Shown here piece by piece: positions 9,073 through 17,073 of a stretch of 64,000 nt of DNA (its first letter is position 1; the number at the start of each line of letters is the position of its first letter). The translations under genes were made by a program, and so were the position numbers. This DNA is from Variovorax sp. MHTC-1 (lineage in GTDB: Bacteria > Pseudomonadota > Gammaproteobacteria > Burkholderiales > Burkholderiaceae_C). The notes under the pieces are model-generated. The model saw only the letters and a list, made by a program, of their open reading frames with translations. It made no database searches and was not told the origin of the DNA. The stretch spans positions 331,078 through 395,077 of the forward strand of contig NZ_RWKI01000004.1 of assembly GCF_003984645.1 (NCBI RefSeq), given 5' to 3'.

Positions 9073-9698
9073 TGTTCCTTTTTGGCGGGCTTCGACACCC
9101 TGGAGGCCGCGGGTGGCCTGGGCGCCGTGCGGCCGGTGAGGCGATCCTTGAATTCGAGCACCTTGGTCACCTTCGCACCCATGCCCATGAGCTGCATGGC
9201 GGTCTCCGGCGCCAGCTTCTGGACATCATCGAACCAGGTCATGAGCCGGTCAATCAGCTCGTGCATCTCTTTCATGCGGGCCTGCGCGTGCCGCTCGGCC
9301 GCGCTGGTGGGCGATTCGAGCAAGGCATTGCGCAGCATCGACAGCGTGGGTTCGATCTCGCGCCGGCGCCGCTCTTCGGCCAGCACGCGGAAGATTTCCC
9401 AGACGTCGGCCGGCGCCTCGAAGTACTCGCGGCGGTCGCCGGGCAGGTGGCGCAGCCGCACCAGGCGCCAGGCCTGCAGCTCCTTCAAGCCCACGCTGAC
9501 GTTGGAGCGCGAGAACTCGAGCAGCTCGGCGATCTCGTCGGCGTTGAGCGCGCGTTCCGATATGAAGATCAGCGCATAGATCTGGCCGACGGTGCGGTTG
9601 ATGCCCCACTTGCTGCCCATCTCGCCGAAGTGAGCGACGAACTGGCGGCTGAGGGGAGGGAGTTGCGCGTTGCTGTCGGTAGCGTCGTGGTCGGCCAT
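9069..9698 (-). CDS. GbsR/MarR-family transcriptional regulator of the bd oxidase operon
   Basis: A 209-aa winged-helix regulator. The DNA-binding domain spans roughly residues 30-110 (MGSKWGINRTVGQIYALIF, LNADEIAELLEFSRSNVSVGLKELQAW, then the wing LRHLPGDRREYFEAP), the layout of GbsR-type MarR proteins. A helical C-terminal half probably mediates dimerisation. Its stop codon overlaps the cydA start, so it most likely controls cydAB. Two interlocked perfect inverted repeats lie just upstream and may be its own operator. The ligand is unknown; redox or cyanide signals are only a guess. Confidence 0.85.
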   Translation of the reverse strand: MADHDATDSNAQLPPLSRQFVAHFGEMGSKWGINRTVGQIYALIFISERALNADEIAELLEFSRSNVSVGLKELQAWRLVRLRHLPGDRREYFEAPADVWEIFRVLAEERRRREIEPTLSMLRNALLESPTSAAERHAQARMKEMHELIDRLMTWFDDVQKLAPETAMQLMGMGAKVTKVLEFKDRLTGRTAPRPPAASRVSKPAKKEQ

Positions 9699-9704
9699 GG
9701 CGCG

Positions 9705-9754
9705 ATTGTGGCGTCAATTTGCTGTAATTTCAAGAATTACTGAAAACTCAGTAA
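9705..9754 (-). promoter_or_regulatory. Candidate promoter and overlapping palindromes upstream of the regulator-cydAB operon
   Basis: Two perfect inverted repeats share bases: GTAATT-N5-AATTAC at 9724-9740 and TTACTGA-N4-TCAGTAA at 9737-9754. On the minus strand a TTGAAA (9733-9728) is followed, after exactly 17 nt, by CACAAT (9710-9705), a plausible -35/-10 pair. The palindromes would cover or flank the -35, which fits autorepression by the GbsR/MarR-type protein. This promoter would start transcription almost at the ATG, so either the mRNA is leaderless or the true promoter lies elsewhere. Confidence 0.45.
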
Positions 9755-9860
9755 GCCAACGAGGTCTTGGCCCTCGGCCGCGTGCCTACTTTCCGAGGCG
9801 TAGGAGCGGGAACCCGCGTGCGGCTTGACAAGGGTGCTGCGCGCTTCGAAACTCAACCGC

Positions 9861-10310
9861 ATGGTTCACTCTGATGCAGACACCCTGGATGCCGTCTTCG
9901 CCGCGCTTTCCGATTCGACGCGCCGCGCGGTGCTCGAAACGCTGGAGGAGGGTGGCGGCCTCACCGTGTCCGAACTCGCGCAGCCGCACGGCATGTCGCT
10001 CACCGGCTTCATGAAGCACCTGCGCGTGCTCGAGAACGCCGGGCTCGTCTCCCGCACGAAGGAGGGCCGCATCGTGCGCTGCGAGCTCTCGCCACAGCCT
10101 ATGCAGGAGGCCGCCGTGTGGTTGTCGCGCTATGAAAAATTCTGGGCCGAGCGCCTCGACGCCCTGGCCCGCTTCCTGTACCACCAAGAGGAGACCGCAT
10201 GGCGAGCCCTGCCACCCGAGACCAAGAACGCCCCTCGCTCACGCTCCGCCGGCACTACGAAGTCGACAGCGAGAAAGTCTGGCGGGCGTGGACCGACCCG
10301 CAAGCGCTGA
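9861..10310 (+). CDS. ArsR-family winged-helix regulator (SRPBCC-linked type)
   Basis: A ~149-aa helix-turn-helix protein of the ArsR type found next to AHSA1/SRPBCC genes. The domain is clear: DAVFAALSDSTRRAVLETL, LTVSELAQPHGMSLTGFMKHLRVLENAGLVSRTKEGRIVRCEL. No ArsR metal-binding cysteine motif is present. I chose the ATG at 9861 (MVHSDADTLD); the frame is open 36 nt further to a TTG. The last 37 codons overlap the start of the next gene by 112 bp, and that basic, low-complexity tail may be dispensable. The gene opens an operon of SRPBCC protein, sigma factor and probably the DGPF genes. Confidence 0.85.
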   Translation: MVHSDADTLDAVFAALSDSTRRAVLETLEEGGGLTVSELAQPHGMSLTGFMKHLRVLENAGLVSRTKEGRIVRCELSPQPMQEAAVWLSRYEKFWAERLDALARFLYHQEETAWRALPPETKNAPRSRSAGTTKSTARKSGGRGPTRKR

Positions 10311-10666
10311 AGCTGTGGTTCGGCCCGGCCGAGATCGTCTCGGTGCCAGCCTGCGAGATCGACCTGCGCGTGGGCGGCCGCTTCCGGGTGGTGATGCTGG
10401 ACGCGAGCGGCGAGCGGCACGAGGTCGGCGGCACCTACCGCGAGATCGTTCCGAACCGCAAGCTGGTCTTCAGCTGGGCCTGGCACAGCACGCCCGAGCG
10501 CGAATCGCGCGTCACGGTGCTGATCGAGCCCGCGGGCCGCGGCTGTGAGCTGGTGCTGCGCCACGAGCAGTTCGTCGACGAGGCCGCGCGCGAAGGCCAC
10601 GAACACGGCTGGACCGGCTCGCTGGTGAAGCTGGAGGCCTTGCTCGGCAACGCGGAAGCGGCCTGA
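10199..10666 (+). CDS. SRPBCC (AHSA1-like) domain protein
   Basis: A 155-aa single-domain protein of the START/Bet v1-like fold, AHSA1 branch. It shows the usual pattern LTLRRHYEVDSEKVWRAWTDPQALKLWFGP, then VGGRFRVVMLDASGERHEVGGTYREIVPNRKLVFSWAW, and a C-terminal helix (HEHGWTGSLVKLEALL). Such proteins have a hydrophobic pocket, and in this context they often accompany ArsR regulators; the ligand is unknown. The ATG has a strong GAGGAG box, which supports a start inside the end of the upstream frame. The stop overlaps the sigma-factor start by one base, so translation is coupled. Confidence 0.88.
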   Translation: MASPATRDQERPSLTLRRHYEVDSEKVWRAWTDPQALKLWFGPAEIVSVPACEIDLRVGGRFRVVMLDASGERHEVGGTYREIVPNRKLVFSWAWHSTPERESRVTVLIEPAGRGCELVLRHEQFVDEAAREGHEHGWTGSLVKLEALLGNAEAA

Positions 10667-11928
10667 TGGCAACAGCGCCGGCCGCGGTGCGCGAGGCGGT
10701 GGACGCGCTCTACCGCAGCGAGTCGCGCCGCATCTTCGCGACGCTGGTGCGCCTGCTCGGCGATTTCGACCTGGCCGAGGAGGCGCTGCACGACGGCTTT
10801 CGCGCGGCGCTCGAGCAGTGGCCTGCGAGCGGCATCCCGGGCAACCCGCGCGCCTGGCTGGTGTCCGTCGGACGCTTCAAGGCCATCGACGTCATCCGCC
10901 GCCGCGCACGCTTCGACGCCTGGGAGGACGCAGACGGCGCGGTCGAGGGCATCTCCGACCCGGCGCTCGCCTGGGACGAGCGCGATGCCGATGCCGAGGC
11001 GCTGGAGGACGACCGCCTGCGCCTCGTCTTCACCTGCTGCCATCCGGCGCTGGCGCCCGATGCGCAGGTCGCGCTGACGCTGCGCGAAGTCTGCGGCCTT
11101 GCCACCGAGGACATCGCCAATGCCTTCCTGGTGCCGGCGCCGACGATCGCGCAGCGCATCGTGCGCGCCAAGGCCAGGATCCGAGAGGCACGCATTCCCT
11201 ACCAGGTGCCGCCGGTAGCCGAACTGGCCGAACGGCTCGATGCCGTGCTGCGCGTGGTCTACCTGGTGTTCAACGAAGGCTATGCGGCCTCGTCCGGCGA
11301 GACGCTGACGCGTCCCGACCTGTCGGCCGAGGCGATCCGGCTCGGCCGGCTGCTGCTCGAACTGCTGCCCGAGCCGGAGGTCATGGGCCTCTTGGCGCTG
11401 ATGCTGCTGCATGAGTCGCGGCGTGCCGCGCGCAGCTTGCCGTCGGGCGAGATGGTGCTGCTCGACGAACAGGATCGCAGCCTGTGGAACAAGTCATCGA
11501 TCGAGGAGGGTTCCGCGCTCGTGATGCGCGCGCTCTCGTCGCGCCGCTTCGGGCCCTACACGCTGCAGGCCGCCATCGCGGCGGTGCATGCCGAAGCCGC
11601 GGATTCGCAATCCACCGACTGGACCCAGATCGCCGGCCTCTACGAGGTGCTGCTGCGCGCCGAGCCTTCGCCGGTGGTGGCGCTCAACCGCGCGGTCGCG
11701 ATCGCGATGCGCGACGGGCCAGCGGCCGGCTTGGCGCTCATCGATGACATCCTCGCGCGCGGCGAGCTCGCGGACTACCACTTGGCCCACGCGGCACGCG
11801 CCGACCTGTGCCGGCGCCTCGGCCGCACGGCGGAAGCAAGGGCATCGTACGAACGTGCGCTGACGCTCGTGCGCCAGGCCCCCGAGCGGCAGTTTCTCGA
11901 GCGGCGGCTGGCCGAGCTTGCATCCTGA
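10666..11928 (+). CDS. ECF42-type RNA polymerase sigma factor with C-terminal TPR-like domain (locus 1)
   Basis: A 420-aa extracytoplasmic-function sigma factor. Region 2 (LYRSESRRIFATLVRLLGDFDLAEEALHDGF) and region 4 (LREVCGLATEDIANAFLVPAPTIAQRIVRAKARIRE) are followed by a ~230-aa helical extension with ARVPYQVP-like and VVYLVFNEGYAASSGE motifs. That architecture is typical of group ECF42. The extension replaces an anti-sigma factor as control device in characterised members, and genes of DGPF/YCII proteins are the hallmark neighbours; two follow here. The start overlaps the SRPBCC stop. A second, divergent copy of the same family lies at 44320-45606. Signal unknown. Confidence 0.92.
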   Translation: MATAPAAVREAVDALYRSESRRIFATLVRLLGDFDLAEEALHDGFRAALEQWPASGIPGNPRAWLVSVGRFKAIDVIRRRARFDAWEDADGAVEGISDPALAWDERDADAEALEDDRLRLVFTCCHPALAPDAQVALTLREVCGLATEDIANAFLVPAPTIAQRIVRAKARIREARIPYQVPPVAELAERLDAVLRVVYLVFNEGYAASSGETLTRPDLSAEAIRLGRLLLELLPEPEVMGLLALMLLHESRRAARSLPSGEMVLLDEQDRSLWNKSSIEEGSALVMRALSSRRFGPYTLQAAIAAVHAEAADSQSTDWTQIAGLYEVLLRAEPSPVVALNRAVAIAMRDGPAAGLALIDDILARGELADYHLAHAARADLCRRLGRTAEARASYERALTLVRQAPERQFLERRLAELAS

Positions 11929-11950
11929 AACAAATTCGAGCGCACGCGGA

Positions 11951-11977
11951 TGTCGATCGGCGGCCTCTGCGTTCGAC
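11951..11977 (+). promoter_or_regulatory. Candidate ECF42 promoter in front of the DGPF-DGPF-MFS genes
   Basis: In the 86-bp gap between the sigma gene and the first DGPF gene lies TGTCGAT (11951-11957), 15 nt, then TCGAC (11973-11977). The same elements with the same 15-nt spacing occur twice on the minus strand in the second ECF42 locus (46107-46077 and 47853-47823). The half-sites sit at -35/-10 distance and resemble the TGTCGA-type promoters reported for ECF42 factors. This suggests that the sigma factor activates its DGPF genes from here. Confidence 0.65.
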
Positions 11978-12014
11978 CAGTGGTGTCAGCCACCCCATTT
12001 TTCTGGAGATGCCC

Positions 12015-12377
12015 ATGAAATACCTCTGCATGGTCTATTTCGACCACAAGCTGCTCGAGACGATGACGCCGAGCGAACGCGCCACGCTGGACGCCGATTC
12101 GATGGACTACGACAAGGAGCTCGATGCGCGCGGCCAGCTGATCGTCGCGGAAGCCCTGCAGTCGGTGAAGACCGCCAAGGTCGTGCAGGTGCGCAACGGC
12201 AAGCTGTCGCAGACCGACGGCCCCTTCGCCGAGACCAAGGAGCAGCTCGGCGGCTTCATCCTGATCGACGTCCAGGACCTCAACGCGGCGATCCAGGTGG
12301 CCGCAAGAATTCCGCTCGCGAAGTACGGCAGCATCGAGGTGCGCCCGGTCGCGAAGGTCGAAAGGATCGCGCCATGA
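12015..12377 (+). CDS. DGPF-motif / YCII-related protein A (locus 1)
   Basis: A 120-aa single-domain protein with a ferredoxin-like dimeric alpha/beta barrel fold (YCII/DGPF family). The diagnostic motif is seen as KLSQTDGPFAETKEQLGGFILID. It begins MKYLCMVYF, with the family pattern of an N-terminal beta strand, and ends with the IEVRPV strand. I chose the ATG at 12015; an in-frame ATG two codons earlier overlaps the GGAG box and is less likely. A biochemical role is not established for the family; genetic linkage to ECF42 sigma factors is its best-known property. Its TGA overlaps the next start (ATGA). Confidence 0.88.
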   Translation: MKYLCMVYFDHKLLETMTPSERATLDADSMDYDKELDARGQLIVAEALQSVKTAKVVQVRNGKLSQTDGPFAETKEQLGGFILIDVQDLNAAIQVAARIPLAKYGSIEVRPVAKVERIAP

Positions 12378-12733
12378 GATATCTCTGCATGATCTTCGCC
12401 ACCGCCGAACAGATGAGCGTGCTTTCGCCCGGCGAGCTGCGCGACTTCGTGAATGCCCATCTCGACTACGACGACCAGCTGCGCGCCAGCGGACAGCTGG
12501 TCGCATCGGAGGGCCTGGAGGCCGCGCGCACGGCCGCCGTCGTGCGCGTGCGCAATGGCAAGCTGTCGGTTACCGACGGCCCCTTCGTCGAAACCAACGA
12601 GCAGCTCGGCGGCTTCTACCTGGTCGAAGCCGCGAACGAGGAAGAGGCTGTGCGCCTCGCCGCCGGCATTCCGTCCGCGCGCGTGGGCAGCATCGAAGTG
12701 CGGCCGGTGGTGGTCTGGGAAGGCAAGCCATGA
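12374..12733 (+). CDS. DGPF-motif / YCII-related protein B (locus 1)
   Basis: A 119-aa paralogue of the preceding gene, starting MRYLCMIFATAEQM and carrying KLSVTDGPFVETNEQLGGFYLVE and the terminal IEVRPV strand. It overlaps its neighbour by 4 bp on both sides (ATGA junctions), so DGPF-A, DGPF-B and the MFS exporter are translated as one unit. The pair probably arose by tandem duplication and may form a heterodimer; that is inference from the dimeric fold of the family. Confidence 0.88.
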   Translation: MRYLCMIFATAEQMSVLSPGELRDFVNAHLDYDDQLRASGQLVASEGLEAARTAAVVRVRNGKLSVTDGPFVETNEQLGGFYLVEAANEEEAVRLAAGIPSARVGSIEVRPVVVWEGKP

Positions 12734-14292
12734 ACAGCTCGGCCGCCGGCGCCAGGGCCAGCACGCGCGAATGGATCGGCCTGGCCGTCATCGCGCTGCC
12801 CTGCATGATCTATTCGATGGACCTCACGGTCCTCAACCTCGCGGTGCCGCACCTGAGCGCCGCCTTGCATCCGACCAGCGCCCAGATGCTGTGGATCGTC
12901 GACATCTACGGCTTCATGCTCGCGGGCTCGCTGATCACCATGGGCACGCTGGGCGACCGCATCGGCCGGCGCCGGCTGCTCTTGATCGGCGCGGCCTGCT
13001 TCGGCATCGCCTCGGTGCTGGCAGCCTTCTCGACCAGTGCCGCGATGCTGATCGCCACGCGCGCGCTGCTGGGCATCGCGGGCGCCACGCTCGCGCCCTC
13101 GACGCTCTCGCTGATCCGCAACATGTTCCTCGACGCGCACGAGCGCAGCGTGGCCATCGGCATCTGGATCGCGAGCTTCTCGATCGGCGGCACCATCGGC
13201 CCGCTGGTCGGCGGCGCCATGCTCGAGTACTTCTGGTGGGGCTCGGTGTTCCTGATCGGCGTGCCGGTCATGTTGCTGCTGCTTGCGCTCGGGCCCTGGC
13301 TCTTGCCCGAGTACCGCGACGCGCAGGCCGGGCGGCTCGACCTGCTGAGTGCGGCGCAGTCGCTGCTGGCGGTGCTCGCCGTGATCTATGGGCTCAAGCG
13401 CATCGCGGAAGCGGGCGTGGGCGTGCTGCCGCTGGCGGCGATCGCGGTGGGCGTGGCGATCGGCATCGCCTTCATCCGCCGGCAGGGGCGGCTGGCCGAT
13501 CCGCTGATCGAGCTGCGGCTGTTCCGCGTGCCGGCCTTCAGCGCTGCGCTCGCGATCAATACGCTGGCCTTCTTCATCGCCTTCGGCGGGTTCCTCTTCA
13601 TCGCGCAGTACCTGCAGCTGGTGCTCGGTCTGTCGCCCTTGCAGGCGGGCCTGTGGAGCGTGCCTTCGGGCGTGGCCTTCGCCATCGGGTCCACCATCGC
13701 GCCGCGGCTCGTGCGGGTGGTGCGCCCCGGTTTCGTGGTGGCGGGCGGGCTGGCCGTGGCCGCGGCGGGCTTCGCCTTGCTGAGCACGGTGGACCGAATC
13801 GACGGCCTGGTCAGGCTGGTCGTGGCCTACGGGATCCTGTCGCTGGGGCTTTCGTTCGCGTTCACGCTGGCGGTCGATCTGATGGTCGGCACCGCGCCGC
13901 CCGAGCGCGCCGGTGCGGCATCTGCCATCTCGGAAACGAGCTCGGAGTTCGGCGGCGCGCTGGGCATCGCGATGCTGGGCAGCGTGATCGTCGCCATCTA
14001 TCGGCACGCCATGGGCGAGGCGCGGCTGGACGGCGTGCCCTCCGAGGCCATGGAGGCCGCGCGCGCCAATCTCGGCGTCGCGGCGGACACGGCGGCGACG
14101 CTGCCCGGACCTGCCGGCGCGGCCTTGCTGGATGCGGGGCGCGAAGCTTTCGCGCGGGCCTTCGAAATGACGGCCACCATCAGCGCGGCGGTGGCGCTCG
14201 CGGCCGCGGTACTGGCTGCAGTCATGCTGAGGCGCGTGGGAACGCCGCCGGCCGAGCCATCGGGGGATGCCGAGGCCACTTTGTTGGGATAA
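12730..14292 (+). CDS. DHA2-family MFS multidrug exporter (14-TM)
   Basis: A 520-aa inner-membrane drug:proton antiporter-like protein of the QacA/SmvA/EmrB branch. Motif A is seen in [17 protein letters not shown], motif D1-like sequence in [18 protein letters not shown], and antiporter motif C in [24 protein letters not shown]. The hydrophobic pattern supports fourteen helices. It is coupled by an ATGA overlap to the DGPF pair, which puts an efflux pump under probable ECF42 control. That makes export of a toxic compound a reasonable hypothesis for the locus. The substrate cannot be deduced. Confidence 0.9.
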   Translation: MNSSAAGARASTREWIGLAVIALPCMIYSMDLTVLNLAVPHLSAALHPTSAQMLWIVDIYGFMLAGSLITMGTLGDRIGRRRLLLIGAACFGIASVLAAFSTSAAMLIATRALLGIAGATLAPSTLSLIRNMFLDAHERSVAIGIWIASFSIGGTIGPLVGGAMLEYFWWGSVFLIGVPVMLLLLALGPWLLPEYRDAQAGRLDLLSAAQSLLAVLAVIYGLKRIAEAGVGVLPLAAIAVGVAIGIAFIRRQGRLADPLIELRLFRVPAFSAALAINTLAFFIAFGGFLFIAQYLQLVLGLSPLQAGLWSVPSGVAFAIGSTIAPRLVRVVRPGFVVAGGLAVAAAGFALLSTVDRIDGLVRLVVAYGILSLGLSFAFTLAVDLMVGTAPPERAGAASAISETSSEFGGALGIAMLGSVIVAIYRHAMGEARLDGVPSEAMEAARANLGVAADTAATLPGPAGAALLDAGREAFARAFEMTATISAAVALAAAVLAAVMLRRVGTPPAEPSGDAEATLLG

Positions 14293-14300
14293 TCCGCCGC

Positions 14301-14386
14301 ATGAGCGCAGCGCAGAACCGCTTCAAGCAAGCGAAGGCCCCTTCGGGGGGCAGCGAGGACACGAAGTGCCGAACGTGGGGGCTGGC
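14301..14386 (+). repeat. Intergenic repeat of the ACACGAAGTG family ending exactly at the aroC start
   Basis: The gap between the exporter and aroC is almost filled by an element that begins ATGAGCGC, contains the hairpin GGCCCCTTCGGGG and the core ACACGAAGTG, and ends in CGTGGGGG just before the aroC start ATGAGC. The same unit, in reverse orientation on the window, occurs as two tandem copies at 57563-57734, where it again abuts a start codon (dctM). The element supplies the only upstream sequence that could carry the aroC ribosome-binding site (GGGGGCTGGC). Confidence 0.75.
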
Positions 14387-15514
14387 ATGAGCGGCAACAC
14401 CTTCGGCACCCTTTTCGCGGTTACCAACTTCGGCGAGTCCCATGGTCCCGCCATCGGGTGCGTCATCGACGGCTGCCCGCCCGGCATGGCGCTCAGCGAG
14501 GCCGACATCCAGGGCGACCTCGATCGCCGCCGCCCCGGCACCAGCCGCCACGTGACGCAGCGCAACGAGCCCGACGCGGTGCAGATCCTCTCCGGCGTGT
14601 ACGAGGGCAAGACCACCGGCACGCCGATCGCGCTGCTGATCCAGAACACCGACCAGCGCAGCAAGGACTACGGCCAGATCGCGCAGCAGTTCCGTCCCGG
14701 CCATGCCGACTTCGCCTACTGGAAGAAATACGGCATCCGCGATCCGCGCGGCGGGGGCCGCTCGTCGGCGCGGCTCACGGCGCCGATGGTCGCGGCCGGC
14801 GCGGTGGCCAAGAAGTGGCTCTTCGAGAAGTACGGCACGGTGTTCCGCGGCTGCATGGCGCAGATCGGCGACATCGCGATTCCCTTCGAGAGCTGGGAGC
14901 ATGTGCCCAACAATCCCTTCTTCGCGCCCATCGCCGACGTCTCCCAGCTCGAGGCCTACATGGACGCGCTGCGCAAGGCCGGCGACTCCTGCGGCGCGCG
15001 CATCCGCGTGACCGCCTCGAAGGTGCCGGTGGGCCTCGGCGAGCCGCTGTTCGACAAGATGGACGCCGACATCGCCTGGGCCATGATGGGCATCAATGCC
15101 GTCAAGGGTGTGGAGATCGGCGCCGGCTTCGCGAGCGTCACGCAGCGCGGCACGGTGCACGGCGACTCGATCACGCCCGAGGGCTTCGAAAGCAACAACG
15201 CCGGCGGCACGCTCGGCGGCATCACGACGGGGCAGGACCTCGAGGTCAGCATCGCGATCAAGCCGACCAGCTCGATCATCAGCCCGCGCCGTTCGGTCGA
15301 CGTCAACAACCAGCCGGTCGAGGTCGTCACCAAGGGCCGGCACGACCCCTGCGTCGGCATCCGCGCGACACCGATCGCCGAGGCGATGCTGGCGCTGGTC
15401 GTGATGGAGCATGCGCTGCGCAACCGCGCGCAGTGCGGCGACGTGCAGGGAGAGCAGGAGCAGGGGCAAGCCGCCGACGAGGCGCAGCCGTCGCCGCAGT
15501 CGTCCTTCCTCTAG
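14387..15514 (+). CDS. aroC: Chorismate synthase
   Basis: AroC (375 aa) converts 5-enolpyruvylshikimate-3-phosphate to chorismate using reduced FMN, the last common step of aromatic amino acid synthesis. Family signatures are all present: [18 protein letters not shown] near the N-terminus, [32 protein letters not shown] and the C-terminal [17 protein letters not shown]. The start is the ATG at 14387 ([10 protein letters not shown]). The protein has a Gln/Glu-rich tail ([19 protein letters not shown]) longer than the family core. The stop TAG shares its last base with the GTG of the next gene. This biosynthetic gene is unrelated to the catabolic AroE-like genes at 26-33 kb. Confidence 0.97.
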   Translation: MSGNTFGTLFAVTNFGESHGPAIGCVIDGCPPGMALSEADIQGDLDRRRPGTSRHVTQRNEPDAVQILSGVYEGKTTGTPIALLIQNTDQRSKDYGQIAQQFRPGHADFAYWKKYGIRDPRGGGRSSARLTAPMVAAGAVAKKWLFEKYGTVFRGCMAQIGDIAIPFESWEHVPNNPFFAPIADVSQLEAYMDALRKAGDSCGARIRVTASKVPVGLGEPLFDKMDADIAWAMMGINAVKGVEIGAGFASVTQRGTVHGDSITPEGFESNNAGGTLGGITTGQDLEVSIAIKPTSSIISPRRSVDVNNQPVEVVTKGRHDPCVGIRATPIAEAMLALVVMEHALRNRAQCGDVQGEQEQGQAADEAQPSPQSSFL

Positions 15515-16695
15515 TGCCGACGCCGGGGCCGACCTCGACCGGCGGCCGCGGCCACCTGCTGGCCTTTGCGGCACTCTCGGCCAGCTACTTCGCGCACATC
15601 GGCTTCTTCAACCCGTACCTGCCGCTGTGGTTGAAGGATCTGGGGCTGCCGATCTTCACCATCAGCCTCTTGACCTCGGTGCAGTCCGTCACGCGGGTCT
15701 TCGCGCCGTATGCGTGGGGCGCGTTGAGCGACCACACGGGCCAGCGCGTCCTGCTGCTGCGCATCAGCGCGGCGGTAGCGCTGGTCTCCTCGTTGGGGCT
15801 GTGGTGGCACGGCGGCGCCTGGTGGCTGGGCCTGGTGCTGCTGGTGATGTTCACGCACACCAGTTCGATGATGTCGCTCACCGAAGCGGCCATGGCGCAC
15901 CTGGTGGCCGGCGACTGGGGGCGCTATGGCCGCATCCGGCTCTGGGGATCGGCGGGCTTCCTGGTCACGGTCTTCTTTGCCGGCGAATGGTTCGAGCAGT
16001 TCGGCATGGGGCACTTCCCGGCCTGGGCGGGCGGCACGCTCGCTATCGTGCTGATCGCGACGCTGCGCCTGCCCGACGTCCGGGAGCCGGCGGTGGCCCA
16101 CACCGAAGCGAAGGAGCCGGTCGGGCCGGTGCTGCGAATTCCGGCCGTGCGCTGGTTCTTCATCTCCTTGTTCTTCCACGTGATGGCGCACTTCGCGGTC
16201 TACGGCTTTCTCTCGCTGTACCTCGATTCGCTCGGCTACGGCAAGGGGACCATCGGCCTGCTGTGGGCCTTGTCGGTGGTGGCCGAGATCGCGTGGTTCT
16301 ACCTGCAGGGCAGGCTGCTGGGCCTGTTCGCGATGCCACGCTGGCTCCTGATCTGCGGCATCGCCGCGGTGCTGCGCATGGGCATCACCGCGGGATGCGG
16401 CCCCTGGGTCTGGGCGCTGGTGGTGGCGCAGGCTCTGCACGCGCTCTCGTTCGCCGCGCACCACACGGCCTGCATCGCGATGGTGTCGCGCCACTTCCCG
16501 GGACGGCTGCGCGGGCGCGGGCAGGCGCTCTTCACGGTGATCGGCTACGGCTTCGGCGGCGTGCTCGGCGTGCTCGCCGGCGGCGCGATCGCGCAGCAGT
16601 TCGGCTATGTGGCGATGTTCGGCGTGGCGACCCTGCTCGCCGTCGTGGGCAGTGCTTGCGCGTGGCGGGCTCAGAGGCTGGAAGCGGGCGGTTGA
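15514..16695 (+). CDS. MFS transporter, phenylpropionate-permease-like (MFS_1_like)
   Basis: A 393-aa membrane protein with about twelve helices, related to the HcaT/LacY-like MFS group. It has ALSASYFAHIGFFNPYLPLWLKDLG at the N-terminus, YAWGALSDHTGQRVLLL as motif A, and WGSAGFLVTVFFAGEW and FVVLGVLAGG-like helices later. The GTG start overlaps the aroC stop by one base (TAGTG), so it is translationally coupled to aroC. Substrate unknown; hydrophobic aromatic acids are a family-level guess. Confidence 0.82.
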   Translation: MPTPGPTSTGGRGHLLAFAALSASYFAHIGFFNPYLPLWLKDLGLPIFTISLLTSVQSVTRVFAPYAWGALSDHTGQRVLLLRISAAVALVSSLGLWWHGGAWWLGLVLLVMFTHTSSMMSLTEAAMAHLVAGDWGRYGRIRLWGSAGFLVTVFFAGEWFEQFGMGHFPAWAGGTLAIVLIATLRLPDVREPAVAHTEAKEPVGPVLRIPAVRWFFISLFFHVMAHFAVYGFLSLYLDSLGYGKGTIGLLWALSVVAEIAWFYLQGRLLGLFAMPRWLLICGIAAVLRMGITAGCGPWVWALVVAQALHALSFAAHHTACIAMVSRHFPGRLRGRGQALFTVIGYGFGGVLGVLAGGAIAQQFGYVAMFGVATLLAVVGSACAWRAQRLEAGG

Positions 16696-16738
16696 CCTCT
16701 CGGGGATGGATGGCTAAAGTAAGGATTCCTTACTTTAG
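16692..16738 (+). promoter_or_regulatory. Toxin-antitoxin promoter with perfect 12-bp palindromic operator
   Basis: TTGACC (16692-16697) and TAAAGT (16715-16720) form a -35/-10 pair with the ideal 17-nt spacer. A perfect inverted repeat with 12-bp arms and a single central base occupies 16714-16738. It covers the -10, the expected transcription start and the edge of the ribosome-binding site (AGGA, 16737-16740). Autorepression by an AbrB/VapB-type antitoxin bound to such palindromes is known for the family, so this is very probably the antitoxin operator. Confidence 0.8.
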
Positions 16739-16748
16739 GAACATCCCC

Positions 16749-17069
16749 ATGCTTGCCAAGATGACCTCCAAAAACCAGCTCACGCTGCCGCGCAGCGTGA
16801 CGGACCAGGTCGGGGCCACGGAGTACTTCGACGTCGCGGTGCACGACGGCCAGATCGTGCTGACGCCAGTGCGGATCCAGCGCGGCGATGCGGTCCGCGC
16901 CAAGCTTGCGGCGCTGGGCTTGAGCGACGTGGACGTCCGCGACGCCATTGATTGGGCGCGGCAGGGAGCCGAACCGGCTGCGCTGATGGCGGCCGAGCCG
17001 CCGCCCGCCTATCGCGTCAAGCGTGCACGCTCGGCCGGCGGCGCTCCCGCCACAAGGCGCAAGGCCTGA
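16749..17069 (+). CDS. AbrB/MazE-fold antitoxin
   Basis: A 106-aa protein whose first ~45 residues are a SpoVT/AbrB swapped-hairpin DNA-binding domain: MLAKMTSKNQLTLPRSVTDQVG, then EYFDVAVHDGQIVLTPVR. The remaining part is probably the toxin-neutralising segment (LGLSDVDVRDAIDWAR), and the C-terminal tail is basic and low-complexity. It precedes a PIN-domain toxin gene by 4 bp and has a palindrome over its promoter. Together they form a type II toxin-antitoxin module. The ATG at 16749 lies 8 nt after an AGGA box. Confidence 0.88.
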   Translation: MLAKMTSKNQLTLPRSVTDQVGATEYFDVAVHDGQIVLTPVRIQRGDAVRAKLAALGLSDVDVRDAIDWARQGAEPAALMAAEPPPAYRVKRARSAGGAPATRRKA

Positions 17070-17073
17070 GCGC

